In this document: positions 37,018-47,100 of the stretch, one piece after another
How the letters are laid out: every line of letters starts with the position of its first letter
How positions within the stretch are numbered: the first letter of the stretch is position 1
Assembly (NCBI GenBank): GCA_963515595.1
Contig: CAUPYH010000001.1
Coordinates: 21,331-85,330, forward strand
From: Eikenella sp963515595
GTDB taxonomy: Bacteria; Pseudomonadota; Gammaproteobacteria; Burkholderiales; Neisseriaceae
DNA: 64,000 nucleotides
Direction: 5' to 3'
Translations under genes and position numbers: made by a program
The notes under the pieces: model-generated
Told to the model about the DNA's origin: nothing
What the model saw: only the letters and a program-made list of their open reading frames with translations
The model's database searches: none

Positions 37018-38126
37018 GCCGGCTTGCCTCCCAAGGCCAGGCGCAAGGCCTGCCAAAACGGCCGCGAAGGCTGGCTGCGCACGCGTAACAACAGCACGGC
37101 CAGCATCAGCATCAATAGATGCGGCACAATCAAACCCGGCCACAGTGGAATCTTGCCGCTGCTGATGCCGTCGCGCACCAGCGTGAGGCCATTTTGATAG
37201 AGCAAAAATATGCCGATAGCGCTTAAAAGGCTGTAGCTGCGACCGCTACGGTTGTCCATATAGGAAAGCGGCAGCGCCAACAGCGCCAAAATCAGCACGC
37301 TCACCGGCATGGTGATGCGCCACATCAATTCGCCGCGCAAGTCGGGGTTGGTATTGCCCCACAGCTTGGCCGTGGGCACGGTGCGGCGGTGGATATCGCG
37401 CTGTACCAGCTTGGGTGCGGTACCCACCACCAAATGCAGGCGCTCAAACGATACTTCGTCGTAATCGGCCATACCTGGCGTGCCGCTGTAGCGGCGGCCG
37501 TTAAACAATTCCAGCGTGCGCTTGTTGTCGGCTTCGGCAAAGCGGCCGCGTTCGGCGGTAATCAGCGTGTCGCGCCCCTGCTGGTTTTGTTCGCGGATAA
37601 ACAGATTGGCCGCCTCGCCGCTGCCCGCATCGAATTTTTCCACAAAATACACACGCGGCGTGTTGCCGCCAAACTCCTGAAACACGCCCGGGCGCACCAT
37701 GGAAGTATCCTGCCGACGCTTCAGCACTTCGGCAAATTCGCGACTGCGTGCATCCGCCCACGGCATCACCAGCATCGACACCAATGCCGTGAGCAGGGCG
37801 AAAGGCACGGCAAACGCCATCAATGGCCTAATCCAGCCGTAAAGCGACAAGCCGGACGAGAGCCACACCGCCATTTCGCTGTCGCGCCAATAGCGGGAAA
37901 GCACGGTAAGCGCACTGATATAGGCCGTGAGGATGAGCACGATGGGCATCAGCGCCACCGTCCAAAACGCCACCAGCGTGGCCACCGCGTCTGCCGCCAC
38001 CTTGCCGCCGGCCGCGCCGCCCAACAGCTTCACCGCCTGCACCGCCACCAATGTGGCCAAGAGCAGCACGAATACGCCCATCGCCGTTTGCGATACTTCT
38101 TTAATGAATTTTCTCTGATAAACCAT
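37014..38126 (-). CDS. lptF: LPS export permease LptF
   Basis: A 370-aa protein beginning M-V-Y-Q-R-K-F-I-K-E, with six predicted membrane segments and a periplasmic domain (R-V-Y-F-V-E-K-F, L-I-T-A-E-R-G-R-F). The C-terminal membrane part contains P-L-S-Y-M-D-N-R-S-G-R-S-Y, characteristic of LptF. It is the first gene of the lptF-lptG operon. The usual neighbour pepA is not present upstream in this window. Confidence 0.9.
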   Translation of the reverse strand: MVYQRKFIKEVSQTAMGVFVLLLATLVAVQAVKLLGGAAGGKVAADAVATLVAFWTVALMPIVLILTAYISALTVLSRYWRDSEMAVWLSSGLSLYGWIRPLMAFAVPFALLTALVSMLVMPWADARSREFAEVLKRRQDTSMVRPGVFQEFGGNTPRVYFVEKFDAGSGEAANLFIREQNQQGRDTLITAERGRFAEADNKRTLELFNGRRYSGTPGMADYDEVSFERLHLVVGTAPKLVQRDIHRRTVPTAKLWGNTNPDLRGELMWRITMPVSVLILALLALPLSYMDNRSGRSYSLLSAIGIFLLYQNGLTLVRDGISSGKIPLWPGLIVPHLLMLMLAVLLLRVRSQPSRPFWQALRLALGGKPA

Positions 38127-38446
38127 ATCATTCCGTAGTTTTGCCGGTTTCAGGTAGCCTGGGGCAACTGTTGGCTGAAGCCTCTCTTGCATACAAGGCA
38201 AGGCGCCGTTGCAAAAAGGGATAAATGCTTTAGGGGCTGCTGGCAACTACTTTTCCAAGTGGATTTTTGCCCCAAAGGCGGCAGATTCAAGGCGGAAACC
38301 GCAGTAAGGTTGGACGCCTTGCGAGGATTTCCAACGCGGAAGATGCCACCTTTGGGGCAATAAAGACGCGGAAACCAGTAGTGATCAACAGTCCCGAACC
38401 ATATAAACAGAAACCGCGCGGATTGTACGGCAGAAGGCCGCTGCTG
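38127..38446. other. Intergenic region with a GC-rich inverted repeat
   Basis: 320 bp without a supported gene. GCCCCAAAGG at 38269-38278 and CCTTTGGGGC at 38349-38358 are a perfect 10-bp inverted repeat, extending imperfectly to about 38263-38363 with TTTTTGCC at one end and GGCAATAAA at the other. Between the arms are two partial repeats of CGCGGAA/GCGGAAACC. It may be a small palindromic repeat element. The lptF promoter should lie on its left side, near a DUS at 38149-38160. Confidence 0.5.
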
Positions 38447-38803
38447 TCATGCTGTGCGCTGCAGCGCCGTAATCTTGATTTCCACTTTCCAGCCCGCATC
38501 CGCCAGCGCGGCCTGCACACAAGCGCGGGCAGGGGCTTTGCCGGGCGCCACCCAGGCATCCCACACCCGGTTCATGCCCGCGTAGTCGGCCATATCGGGC
38601 AGATAGATGACCGCTTCGCAAATATGCGCCTTATCGGAGCCGCAGTCGGCCAAAACACGGTCGATTTGCGCCAACACATCGGCGGTTTGCGCTTCGATAT
38701 CAGCTTCGGGGTTGGTGGGCACTTGGCCGGAGAGAAAAACGAAACCGTTGGCCACCACGGCTTCGGAATAACGTGCAGCTGGGAGATGATGGTGGAGAGG
38801 CAT
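38447..38803 (-). CDS. ridA: RidA-family enamine/imine deaminase
   Basis: A 118-aa protein of the YjgF/RidA fold: Y-S-E-A-V-V-A-N-G-F-V-F-L-S-G-Q-V-P, Q-T-A-D-V-L-A-Q-I-D, and the C-terminal R-A-C-V-Q-A-A-L-A-D with the conserved Arg. RidA hydrolyses reactive 2-aminoacrylate-type intermediates. The E/Q-V-E end typical of true RidA is replaced by V-E-I-K-I-T-A, so it could be a RidA subgroup member. Monocistronic. Confidence 0.8.
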   Translation of the reverse strand: MPLHHHLPAARYSEAVVANGFVFLSGQVPTNPEADIEAQTADVLAQIDRVLADCGSDKAHICEAVIYLPDMADYAGMNRVWDAWVAPGKAPARACVQAALADAGWKVEIKITALQRTA

Positions 38804-38919
38804 GGGAAGACCTTTCTTTGGGAACGGGGGAATAGGGGGAAAGGCTACCTGAAAATCTTCATTTCATTGCGGCTCATGCTTTCAGGTAGCCTGTAAGCAG
38901 CAGGGTATGGACGACCGAT

Positions 38920-39384
38920 TTATTGCGACTGCGGTTTGGGCAGAAATACCGACAAAACCAGCGAGCTGGCCGCGCCGCAGCTCATGATAACCAGCATTTT
39001 CATCAACAATGTTTGCGGGCTGCTATACAACGTGCTGACATCCCAGCTTATTACCACAAACCATAACAATGACAGCACCGCGCCCACCACCACCGCGCAG
39101 GCCACGCCTTTTGCCGTGCGGTGCAGGCGCAACCGCATAGCCAGCAGGCCGGTCAGCAGCGCGGGAATGCCGCCGAACACATAGCCCCACAGCACCAACC
39201 CCCATATTGCGCCAAACACCTCAGCCAAACCGGCTTGCGAAAGCCAGCCGCTTTGCAGCCATAAGTAGTAACAAGCCAGCAGCCACATCCCCAACGGCCC
39301 GCCGAATAGGGCGTAAATAATCGGTACCCGCCACGGGTAAGGCGGTTTGGCGGGAATGGTTGTCTGTAGCCTACTTTGTTCCAT
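38920..39384 (-). CDS. Four-TM hypothetical membrane protein
   Basis: A 154-aa protein with four hydrophobic segments: I-I-Y-A-L-F-G-G-P-L-G-M-W-L, A-I-W-G-L-V-L-W-G-Y-V-F-G-G, V-V-V-G-A-V-L-S-L-L-W-F, and L-V-I-M-S-C-G-A-A-S-S-L-V-L. The charged R-L-R-L-H-R-T loop would face the cytoplasm. No family recognised. Bordered by DUS on both sides, and apparently monocistronic. Confidence 0.6.
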   Translation of the reverse strand: MEQSRLQTTIPAKPPYPWRVPIIYALFGGPLGMWLLACYYLWLQSGWLSQAGLAEVFGAIWGLVLWGYVFGGIPALLTGLLAMRLRLHRTAKGVACAVVVGAVLSLLWFVVISWDVSTLYSSPQTLLMKMLVIMSCGAASSLVLSVFLPKPQSQ

Positions 39385-39620
39385 CTTATCGTCCTTCTAC
39401 ATCACGCTGTGAGGCTGCCCGAAGCGGCAGCAAGCGTGGATTCAGATACTTGTATCCGGCCAAACCTTCAATGCCCCGCATGGCGATCCGTTACCGCAAT
39501 CCCCGAAATGTTGGCTACGGACATCCGACCTACAGTTTTTCAGGTAGCCTGAAGGGGGAATAGGCTACCTGAAAGCTGAAGCCGCGTGCGTGCGGGACGC
39601 ACACACACTACACAAGTAGA

Positions 39621-40724
39621 CTACGCTTGCTGCATTTCCGGAAAAGCCGGAATCACGGTAGCCGTATCATCCCGTTGCCATCGGTAGCCGATTTTTTTCC
39701 ATTTGGCCGTCTTATACCGTGCGATGAGTTTCTCGGTTTTTTTCGGTAACGGGTGGGAAAAAGGTACTAGTAGCCATAGGGTTACGTCTTCATCCTCTGT
39801 CTGATTATCCGTATCTTTTTCAAATTGGTAATCTACCAGCATCAGTCCATCCATATTGCTTGGCCAAAGAATAGAGTCAAAATCGGAACGGTCAAAAATC
39901 ATGCCTTCTTTGGGCGTATCGTTTTTCAGGCAGCCTGCAATCTTTTCCAAAATCAGCATGAAAAAAGCATAGGGATTGTTTTCCGGAATCAGGCGTTGGT
40001 TTACCGGCCATTGGTAGTCGATGCAGACCATTAGTTCATAACGCGGCTGCCTTTTATACAGCCCGTTGGTAAACAGAAGTTTGAAGTCCCTGTCTCTTCT
40101 AATGGTTGCCAGCCGCAGCGAATATTCCGGATTTACGGCAAATTCGATATTCAAAATATTGCCGACATGTGTATGGATATGATCCAGTACGCCGCTGTTT
40201 TCATATTCTGAGAAATCAAACGAAATCCTAGCCTGCACTGCACCGTATTCTTTCAGTAAATCCGCCAATTCGGTATGTCCGAAGGCAAGGCAGACATCCA
40301 GCGGCGTACAGTTTCTGGCGGAATAGAGAAAATTCGGTTCTGCCCCTGCTTCCAAAAGCGCCTTTACCGCCGCGCTATTGTTATCGACAACAGCTGGGTC
40401 GATAGCGGGCGCAAGGGCGGCAACATTGCCGTTGGGATTTGCCCTGATACTCAAAAGCCATTGGTATACAGCAGGATGGTTGTAGCTAACCGCCTCCTTC
40501 AAGGCGGTATTTTGCAGCTGCCCTGCCACATCCTCAGGAGAAATGCCTTTTGAATGCAGCAGCTTGCAGATATTTAACGCATTCTCCCCTGCGGCAAATT
40601 GCAGCAAACCCTTGGAAAGGAAATCGCGGAAAGCGAAATATGAATGCTTTTCCAGGATTTTATCCAGTTCGGCTGCGTTGTCTTTGTAAACCAGTTCTCT
40701 GATTTTGTCTGATAATTCTTCCAT
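39621..40724 (-). CDS. Ankyrin-repeat protein with SUFU-like C-terminus, probable toxin immunity
   Basis: A 367-aa protein. Residues 35-175 hold about four ankyrin repeats (N-A-L-N-I-C-K-L-L-H-S-K-G, V-D-N-N-S-A-A-V-K-A-L-L-E-A-G-A-E-P-N, T-P-L-D-V-C-L-A-F-G-H-T-E-L-A-D-L-L). Residues 180-350 resemble the suppressor-of-fused (SUFU) fold used by many polymorphic-toxin immunity proteins (Y-E-L-M-V-C-I-D-Y-Q-W-P, L-M-L-V-D-Y-Q, L-W-L-L-V-P-F). It lies 13 nt after a decayed toxin C-terminus (40738-40878), the standard toxin-immunity order. AT-richer than its neighbours, suggesting horizontal origin. SUFU assignment is by pattern only. Confidence 0.65.
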   Translation of the reverse strand: MEELSDKIRELVYKDNAAELDKILEKHSYFAFRDFLSKGLLQFAAGENALNICKLLHSKGISPEDVAGQLQNTALKEAVSYNHPAVYQWLLSIRANPNGNVAALAPAIDPAVVDNNSAAVKALLEAGAEPNFLYSARNCTPLDVCLAFGHTELADLLKEYGAVQARISFDFSEYENSGVLDHIHTHVGNILNIEFAVNPEYSLRLATIRRDRDFKLLFTNGLYKRQPRYELMVCIDYQWPVNQRLIPENNPYAFFMLILEKIAGCLKNDTPKEGMIFDRSDFDSILWPSNMDGLMLVDYQFEKDTDNQTEDEDVTLWLLVPFSHPLPKKTEKLIARYKTAKWKKIGYRWQRDDTATVIPAFPEMQQA

Positions 40725-40737
40725 GATTAAACCCTAA

Positions 40738-40878
40738 TCAAACACTACGAATATTGCGGAAATATTCTCCAAGTTCTTTTAATATCCTTTCAGCATCTTT
40801 TCCATTCTTGGCTTTTGATAATTCATCATATACTTTTTTGTACCTGCAATAGCCAGCGTAGCCCGCAGGAGTAGGATG
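40738..40878 (-). pseudogene. C-terminal fragment of a polymorphic toxin
   Basis: An open frame ending at TGA 40738 reads H-P-T-P-A-G-Y-A-G-Y, then K-K-V-Y-D-E-L-S-K-A-K-N-G and ends E-Y-F-R-N-I-R-S-V. Good codon pattern and amphipathic helices indicate former coding. Upstream the frame runs into a repeat-like segment and then the waaA end, so only the last 40-odd residues remain. Its position just before the ankyrin/SUFU gene suggests the toxin tail this gene protected against. Confidence 0.5.
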
Positions 40879-40932
40879 TGTGCGGTGCGCACGCAAGCAA
40901 CTTTAACTGCGTTGAAGCTGGCGCTGGAGTTT

Positions 40933-42201
40933 TCAGGTAGCCTCATCCAAAGCCGTGCACACGGCTTCGGCAATCCGCTCGCTCGCGCCTTGGTGGGCTT
41001 GGATAAAGCCGGCGGCTTGGGCGGAGAAGCGTTCGCGTTCGGCGGGGTTGTCCAGCCAGCGTTGCACGGCGGCATACCATTCGGCGGGGGTGGCTACCTG
41101 AAGCGCGGCGCCGGCGGTCAATGCGCCTGCGCAGGCGGCGGCGAAGTTGTAGGTGGAATAGCCGAACAGGGCGGGTTTGCTGCAGGCGATGGGTTCGATG
41201 ATGTTTTGGCAGCCGGTGTCCACCAGGCTGCCGCCCACAAAAGCCATATCGGCAGCCAGGTAGTAGGCGAACAGTTCGCCCATGCTGTCGCCCAGCCACA
41301 CTTGCGTGTCGGGGCGCACGGGGGCTTCGTCGCTGCGCCGCTGCACGCGCAGGCCGAGCGCCGCCGCGCCTTCGGCCACGGCATCGAATCGCTCGGGATG
41401 GCGCGGCACGATGACTAAAAGCGCATCGCCGCGATACTGCCGCCACTCTTGCAGCAGCAGCAGCGCTTCGTCTTGGTTTTGATGAAACCGCGTGCTGGCG
41501 CACACCACAACGGGGCGGCCGCCGATGCGTTGCTTAAACGCCGCGGCCAGCCCGTGCATGGCGGCGGGCGGGGCGATGTCGTATTTGGTGTTGCCGCACA
41601 CCAGCACGTTTTCCGCGCCGATGCCGCGCAGGCGTTCGGCATCGGCTTCGGTTTGGGCGAGCACGCGGCGGAAGGATTGCAGGGCGGGGGCAAACAGGGA
41701 CGGCCAGCGGCGGTAGCCCTGCGCGGATTGCTCGGAGAGGCGGGCGTTGGCCAGGAATACGGGCAGGTCGGCCGCGCGGCAGGCGGCCAGCAGGTTCGGC
41801 CAGATTTCGGTTTCCATGATGATGCCGAAACGCGGTTTATGCTGGGCGAGGAAGGCGGCTGTCCAAGCCGGGTGGTCGTAGGGCAGGTAGCGGCATTGGG
41901 CATCGGGAAACAGGCTCTCGGCGGTGGCGCGGCCGGTGGGCGTCATTTGTGTGAGCAGCAGCGGGGCATCGGGAAAACGGTGGCGCAAGGCCTGCACCAG
42001 CGGCACGGCGGCGCGGGTTTCGCCCACAGACACGGCGTGCACCCAAATGGCGTGCTGCACAGGATTATCCGGCGGCTCGCCGAAACGCTCACCTTGATGC
42101 AGCAGATAGGCGGGGGAGCGGCGGCTGCGCTTGGCGAGCAGATGACGGGCCAGCGGGCGGCCGAGGAGGCGGGTGAGCAGGCGGTAGAGGGCGGGGAGCA
42201 T
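40933..42201 (-). CDS. waaA: 3-deoxy-D-manno-octulosonic acid transferase
   Basis: A 422-aa GT30 enzyme. An N-terminal membrane-proximal helix is followed by W-V-H-A-V-S-V-G-E-T-R-A-A, T-P-T-G-R-A-T-A, M-E-T-E-I-W-P-N, and in the C-terminal domain V-G-G-S-L-V-D-T-G-C-Q-N-I-I-E-P. These are the Kdo-transferase signatures. It adds Kdo residues to lipid IVA at the inner membrane. Length equals E. coli WaaA (425 aa). Eikenella DUS copies occur inside and at both ends. Confidence 0.92.
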   Translation of the reverse strand: MLPALYRLLTRLLGRPLARHLLAKRSRRSPAYLLHQGERFGEPPDNPVQHAIWVHAVSVGETRAAVPLVQALRHRFPDAPLLLTQMTPTGRATAESLFPDAQCRYLPYDHPAWTAAFLAQHKPRFGIIMETEIWPNLLAACRAADLPVFLANARLSEQSAQGYRRWPSLFAPALQSFRRVLAQTEADAERLRGIGAENVLVCGNTKYDIAPPAAMHGLAAAFKQRIGGRPVVVCASTRFHQNQDEALLLLQEWRQYRGDALLVIVPRHPERFDAVAEGAAALGLRVQRRSDEAPVRPDTQVWLGDSMGELFAYYLAADMAFVGGSLVDTGCQNIIEPIACSKPALFGYSTYNFAAACAGALTAGAALQVATPAEWYAAVQRWLDNPAERERFSAQAAGFIQAHQGASERIAEAVCTALDEAT

Positions 42202-42372
42202 GATTGGATAAAGAATTTCAGGTAGCCTTTGGGTGGCGTGAGGCTACCTGAAAAATCAGATTGGGTGAAGTGGGGGCGCGGATGTCGGGCACGAATGCTC
42301 GGGCTGCGGGAAACGGTTTCAGGTAGCCTGCATGCGGATTGGGGCTACCTGAAAGCGTCGCTTCAACACAGT

Positions 42373-42477
42373 TATAGTGGATTAAATTTAAATCAGGACG
42401 AGGCGGCGAGCCGCAGACAGTACACACGTTACGGCAAGGCGAGCCAACGCTGTACTGGTTTTTGTTAATTCACTATA
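42373..42477. repeat. Correia repeat enclosed element (intact, 105 bp)
   Basis: Begins TATAGTGGATTAA (42373-42385) and ends TTAATTCACTATA (42465-42477), imperfect terminal inverted repeats of 12/13. The interior GCCGCAGACAGTAC and GGCAAGGCGAG matches the body of Neisseria Correia elements. It lies in the 406-bp gap between waaA and the Sel1-repeat gene, which otherwise holds DUS copies at 42218-42254 and 42319-42354. Such elements can carry promoters and IHF sites. Confidence 0.85.
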
Positions 42478-42607
42478 AAAGCCCTATCTTGGATTAGGCG
42501 GCAAACCCCAACCCGACGTTTGCCTGAGACGGCTTGGGCTGCTACGCCTGCAGCTAACCCAGGCTGCGCGGGCTTGCCAATGTTTTCAGGTAGCCTGATG
42601 AGGCAGG

Positions 42608-43912
42608 CTAGTGTCCTTCCTGTTGCAGCAGGCGCAATGCAGATTGGGCGGGGATGTACCCTTCGATGGCAGCTTGCTCAAAGCAGTAGCGGGCACGGGC
42701 ATAGTCTTGCGGCATGCCATGACCTTGGTAATACAGCATGCCAAGGTTATGTTGTGCGGCAGCATAGCCCTGGACAGCGGCTTTTTCATACCAGCGGCGG
42801 GCAATGGCATAATCCTGAGGAACCCCCAGTCCTTTTTCGTAAAAGACACCCAGATTGAGTTGCGCTACTGCCATCCCTTGTGCTGCGGCTTGTTCAAACC
42901 AATAGCGGGCACGGGCATAGTCTTGCGGCACGCCTCGACCCCTCGCATACAAGACGCCAAGGCCGACTTGGGCAAGAGCGGAGCCTTGGGCAGCAGCCTT
43001 TTCAAACCAATGGCGGGCACGGACATAGTCTTGCGGCACACCATGGCCTTTGTAATATAAAAAACCAAGATTATATTGGGCATCAGCCATTCCTTGAGCA
43101 GCAGCTTTTTCAAACCAATGACGAGCACGGGCATAATCCCGAGTTACACCCAGCCCACGGTTATAAAGGACGCCAAGATTGTGTTGCGCGGCAGCCAATC
43201 CTTGCGCAGCAGCTTTTTCATACCATTGGCAGGTACGGGTATAGTCTTGCGGCACACCATGACCTTGGTCATACAACAGACCAAGGCTCTGTTGTGCGGC
43301 AGCATAGCCTTGAGTGGCCGCTTTTTCATACCATTGGCGGGCACGGGCATAATCCCGGGTTACACCTAACCCTTGTTTATAAAACACACCAAGATTGTAT
43401 TGTGCAGCAGCATCACCTTGGGCGGCAGCTTTTTCATACCATTGGCGGGCACGAACATAGTCTTGCGGCACACCATACCCGTTGTAATATAGGAAACCAA
43501 GGTTGTATTGCGCATCGGCATAATCTTGAGCAGCAGCTTTTTCAAACCAATGGCGGGCACGGACATAATCCCTAGTTACACCCAGCCCGCGGTTGTAAAG
43601 GACGCCGAGATTGTATTGCGCAACAGCATCATTTTGGGCAGCCGCTTGTTCAAACCAATAACGGGCGCGAACATAGTCTTGCGGCACGCCTTCTCCCTCC
43701 ACATACAAGAGGCCGAGGTTTTGCTGAGCGGTAGCATCGCCTTGCTGTGCCAATGGCAAAAATAACTCATGGGCGCGGCGGTAGTCTTGTTGCTGATAGG
43801 CAGAAAAGGCCTGATCGAGTTGCTGCCGCTGCTCGGCTGTCGGTGCGGCGGCTGTGATTAATGATGCGGCCAGCAGGCTGGCGGCGAGAAGAAGTTTGAT
43901 ACGGCGGTTCAT
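42608..43912 (-). CDS. Secreted/periplasmic Sel1-like repeat protein
   Basis: A 434-aa protein from ATG 43912. The signal peptide L-L-L-A-A-S-L-L-A-A-S-L-I-T-A-A-A is followed by a short TPR-like segment, and then ten to eleven near-identical 36-residue Sel1 repeats (A-x-x-N-L-G-x-L-Y-x-x-G-x-G-V-x-x-D-Y-x-x-A-R-x-W-[FY]-E-K-A-A). Sel1 proteins are protein-interaction solenoids. The 108-bp DNA units are so alike that copy number is likely to vary by recombination. No catalytic domain. The last repeat is degenerate. Confidence 0.85.
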   Translation of the reverse strand: MNRRIKLLLAASLLAASLITAAAPTAEQRQQLDQAFSAYQQQDYRRAHELFLPLAQQGDATAQQNLGLLYVEGEGVPQDYVRARYWFEQAAAQNDAVAQYNLGVLYNRGLGVTRDYVRARHWFEKAAAQDYADAQYNLGFLYYNGYGVPQDYVRARQWYEKAAAQGDAAAQYNLGVFYKQGLGVTRDYARARQWYEKAATQGYAAAQQSLGLLYDQGHGVPQDYTRTCQWYEKAAAQGLAAAQHNLGVLYNRGLGVTRDYARARHWFEKAAAQGMADAQYNLGFLYYKGHGVPQDYVRARHWFEKAAAQGSALAQVGLGVLYARGRGVPQDYARARYWFEQAAAQGMAVAQLNLGVFYEKGLGVPQDYAIARRWYEKAAVQGYAAAQHNLGMLYYQGHGMPQDYARARYCFEQAAIEGYIPAQSALRLLQQEGH

Positions 43913-44160
43913 ATCTTTTCCGATAAACAATGGGCAAATCTGCGATTTGTCTCATTCTCTTACGAGATAAAGGTTGGGGTTTCAGGTAGCCTTTCAGATA
44001 GTTGAGGCTACCTGAAAACAGAGCGAAGCGAAGTTTCTGCGAAGCTAAAAAGGTGGCAGCTGGGCATTTCGGTTTTTCAGGTAGCCTTCCGCGCATCGGC
44101 GGAGGCTACCTGAAACTTTATCCAAGCCGAAACCTTGCGGCGGCTTGGCCGAATGGCCGG

Positions 44161-47100
44161 CTAATCGAAGCGGATGGTGTAGCGCACTTCGCCGCTTACG
44201 GAGTCGGTGCCGACGCGGCTGATGGCCTGCAGGGTGCTGTTGATCTGCCAGATCAGCTTCACGGCCTGGTTGGCGCTGGTTACGCTGTATTCGTAGCCCA
44301 GATAGAGCTCGTTGGTGATGCGCTTACCGAAGGTGATGACTTGTTCGGCGGGGTTGAGCTCGCCGGTTTGGGTGTTGCGGGTGCGGCGGGTGGTCATGCC
44401 GAAGTCGTCGAGGAGGCCGATTTTGTCGTTGATGTTGCCGGCCAGGAAGGCGCCTGCGGCGGCGGCCACGGTGGCTTCGTCGCTTTCGTTGCCGCTGCTG
44501 GCGCGGCCGAGGATGAGCCAGGAGAGTTTGTCTTTGTCGCTCATCGGCTCGTTGGATACGAGGCTCACACGCGGGTTGTCGAGGCTGCCGAGCACTTCCA
44601 CGCCAGCGCCCACGGGGGAGTATTTGCGGGTGGCGCGCAGGTTGAGGTTGGGCGAGGCGATGGGGCCGACGAAGGAGATGTGGCCTTTATTGATGACGAG
44701 GTCTTGGCCGTAGGCTTTGTATTGGCCGCGCACGATGTTTACCGTGCCCACGGCGCGCACATTCTCTTTGGGCTGGGCGCTGAGGGTGAGCTTGCCGCCG
44801 AGCAACACATCCAGCCCTTGGCCGCTGAAGCGGAAGTTGTCGTTCAAATCGAGGGTGAGGTTCATCTCGATGGGGGTGGCGGTGCTGGTGTCGGCAGGTT
44901 TTTCTTCGCCGAGCACCACCACGTCGTCATCCAGCCCGGGCATGCTGGATTTTTGGAAGCCGAAGTGGCCGCTATCCACTTTGAGCTCGCCGTTGAGCGC
45001 CATGCCACGCCCGGGGTTGTAGAGCAGGCGGCTGTTGCCGCTGAGGGTGAGCTTGCGGTTGGGGTTGTCGAGGATGGGGTAGCGGGTGAACTGGGCGTTG
45101 ACGTCTACATCGGGGGTGGTGCCGGTGAGGTTGACGCGGCCTTTGAGCTCGACGCTGCCGTCTTTGCGGGTGAATTTGAGCGAATCGATTACCCAGTCGC
45201 GGCCTTGGAAGCGGGAACTGAGGCTGCCATTATCCAGAATCACGCCGGTGTTGCGGTCGCGGTAGTAGAGGTTTTTGCCGGTGGTGGTGCCGTTGAGGCG
45301 GGGCTCGCCCACGTTGCCGGATACGGTGGTGTCGATGGTGAGCGCACCTTTGGCGCTCATGCCGCCGGGCAGGAGGTTGCGGATGGCGTCGAGCTCGGGG
45401 ATGTCGAGTTTCAGGTAGCCGTTAATCGGAGCCTGGCTGATGGCATTGCCGAACTGCTGGCTCACGGCTACGGAGGCGTCGAGCGTGCCATAGCGGGTTT
45501 TGCCGGTGAGGCGGTTGTCGATGCGGCCGCTTTGGAAGCGGGTGTCGAGCACGAGGTTGCTCAAGCCCAGCGCCTGCTGGCGATAGGGGATAACCACGTC
45601 GCCGGATTGCTGGGTGAGTTTCAGGTAGCCTGTGGCGTCGCGGCTGTAGCGCAAGTCCCAATCGCCGGCCACCACGAGCTGCAGTTTGACGGATTTGTCG
45701 TCTTTGCCCAGGCCGATCAGGTTGTCCAGCTCTTGCAGGTGCAGGTTGGTGGCGTTGCCTTTGCTGCTGATGCCGCTTTGTTTTTCCCACACGAAATTGT
45801 GCAGGTTGAGGCTGCCGCCCATGGCTGCCCAGCGGGCGTTGTCGAGACGTACGCGTTTGGCGCCGGCTTCGATTTGGATGGGGTTGAGCAGCTTGAGGTT
45901 GAAGGTGCCGCCGATGTCGAGCTGGCCGATGCGGCCGTTCCATTGCTGCTCGTTGTTCAGCCCGCCGTTGGCGGCCAGATTGAGGCGGAAGGGCTTGCCG
46001 CTGAGGCTGAGGCTGCTGTTGCCGGTGATGCTGTGGCTTTTGCCGCTGCCGTTGGCGTTGAGGTTGATGTTGTCGATTTGGGTGCTGCCGATGTGGATTT
46101 TCCGGCCGTCGAGCTTGATGTTGAGCGGCTGGTTGAGATCGGGAGAACCTTTGAGGTCGAAATCGAGGCGGTCGATGCGCACGGCGTTTTGCACGGCAAG
46201 GCTGTCGGCGTGGCCGTGCAGGTCGGCGGTGAGCTTGGCGGGGTCGCTGGAGAGGAAGCCTTGGGCTTTCAGGTAGCCTGTGAGGCCGAAGCCGAAGAGA
46301 TTGAGGTTGGGCGCGTCGATGTCGAGATTGAGGCGGTCGCCTGCCTTACCGAAGCTGCCGTCGGCGTGGATGCGGTTGCGGCCGAGCAGAAGGTGGAGGT
46401 CGGCTTTGGGCAGGTGGTCGTTTTGATAGCGCAGGTCGGCCTTGCCGGCGAGGGGTGCGTCGGAGAGCTGGCTGTTTTGCCAATCGAGCAGGAGGTGCAA
46501 ATCGGGGCTTTGGCCGAGGCTGCCGTCGAGCTTCACGCTGCCGTTCACGCTGCCTTGCGGCAAATCGGCCAGCACGGCGGCGGGGTTGAAGCGGGTGCTG
46601 TTAACGCGGGCGGTGATTTTGCGGCCTTGGAAGAGCTCGAGCAGGGCTTCGCCGTGCATTTCGCCGCCGTTTGCGGGGGTGATTTTCACTTGTTGCAGAC
46701 TGATGCTGCGCTGGCGGTTGGTTTTGTCGGTGAGCAGCTGGAAGGTGCCGCTGGTGGCGGTTTGGCCGGCTTTAAGCTGCCAATCGGCCTGCGGGCTGCC
46801 AAGGCTGCCTGAAAGCTTGATGTCGCCGTCTAGGCTGAGGTCGAGCTTTTGTTTGAGGATGTCTTGCAGTTTGAATTGCTGCACGGCGGCATCTACGGCC
46901 ATGTTTTGGTTGGCGCTGTCGATGTTGCCGTTGAAAGTGATGCGGCCGCCGGCGGCCAGCTCGGTATCGACATTGTCCAGATGCAGTTTGCCGCTGGTGT
47001 CCACTTTGAGTTTGCCGTTGATGCCGGCTACAGGGATGCCGTTGCCGTTGATGGGTGCGGGGGCTTGGTTGCGCACTTCGAGCAGGCCGGCGAGGGTGTC

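Noticed and set aside
44002..46812. 936-codon plus-strand open frame antisense to tamB
   Set aside because: Composition (Ala, Val, Gly, Glu runs) is that of a mirror frame of a GC-rich gene. tamB has strong family features and no break, so the antisense frame is a shadow.
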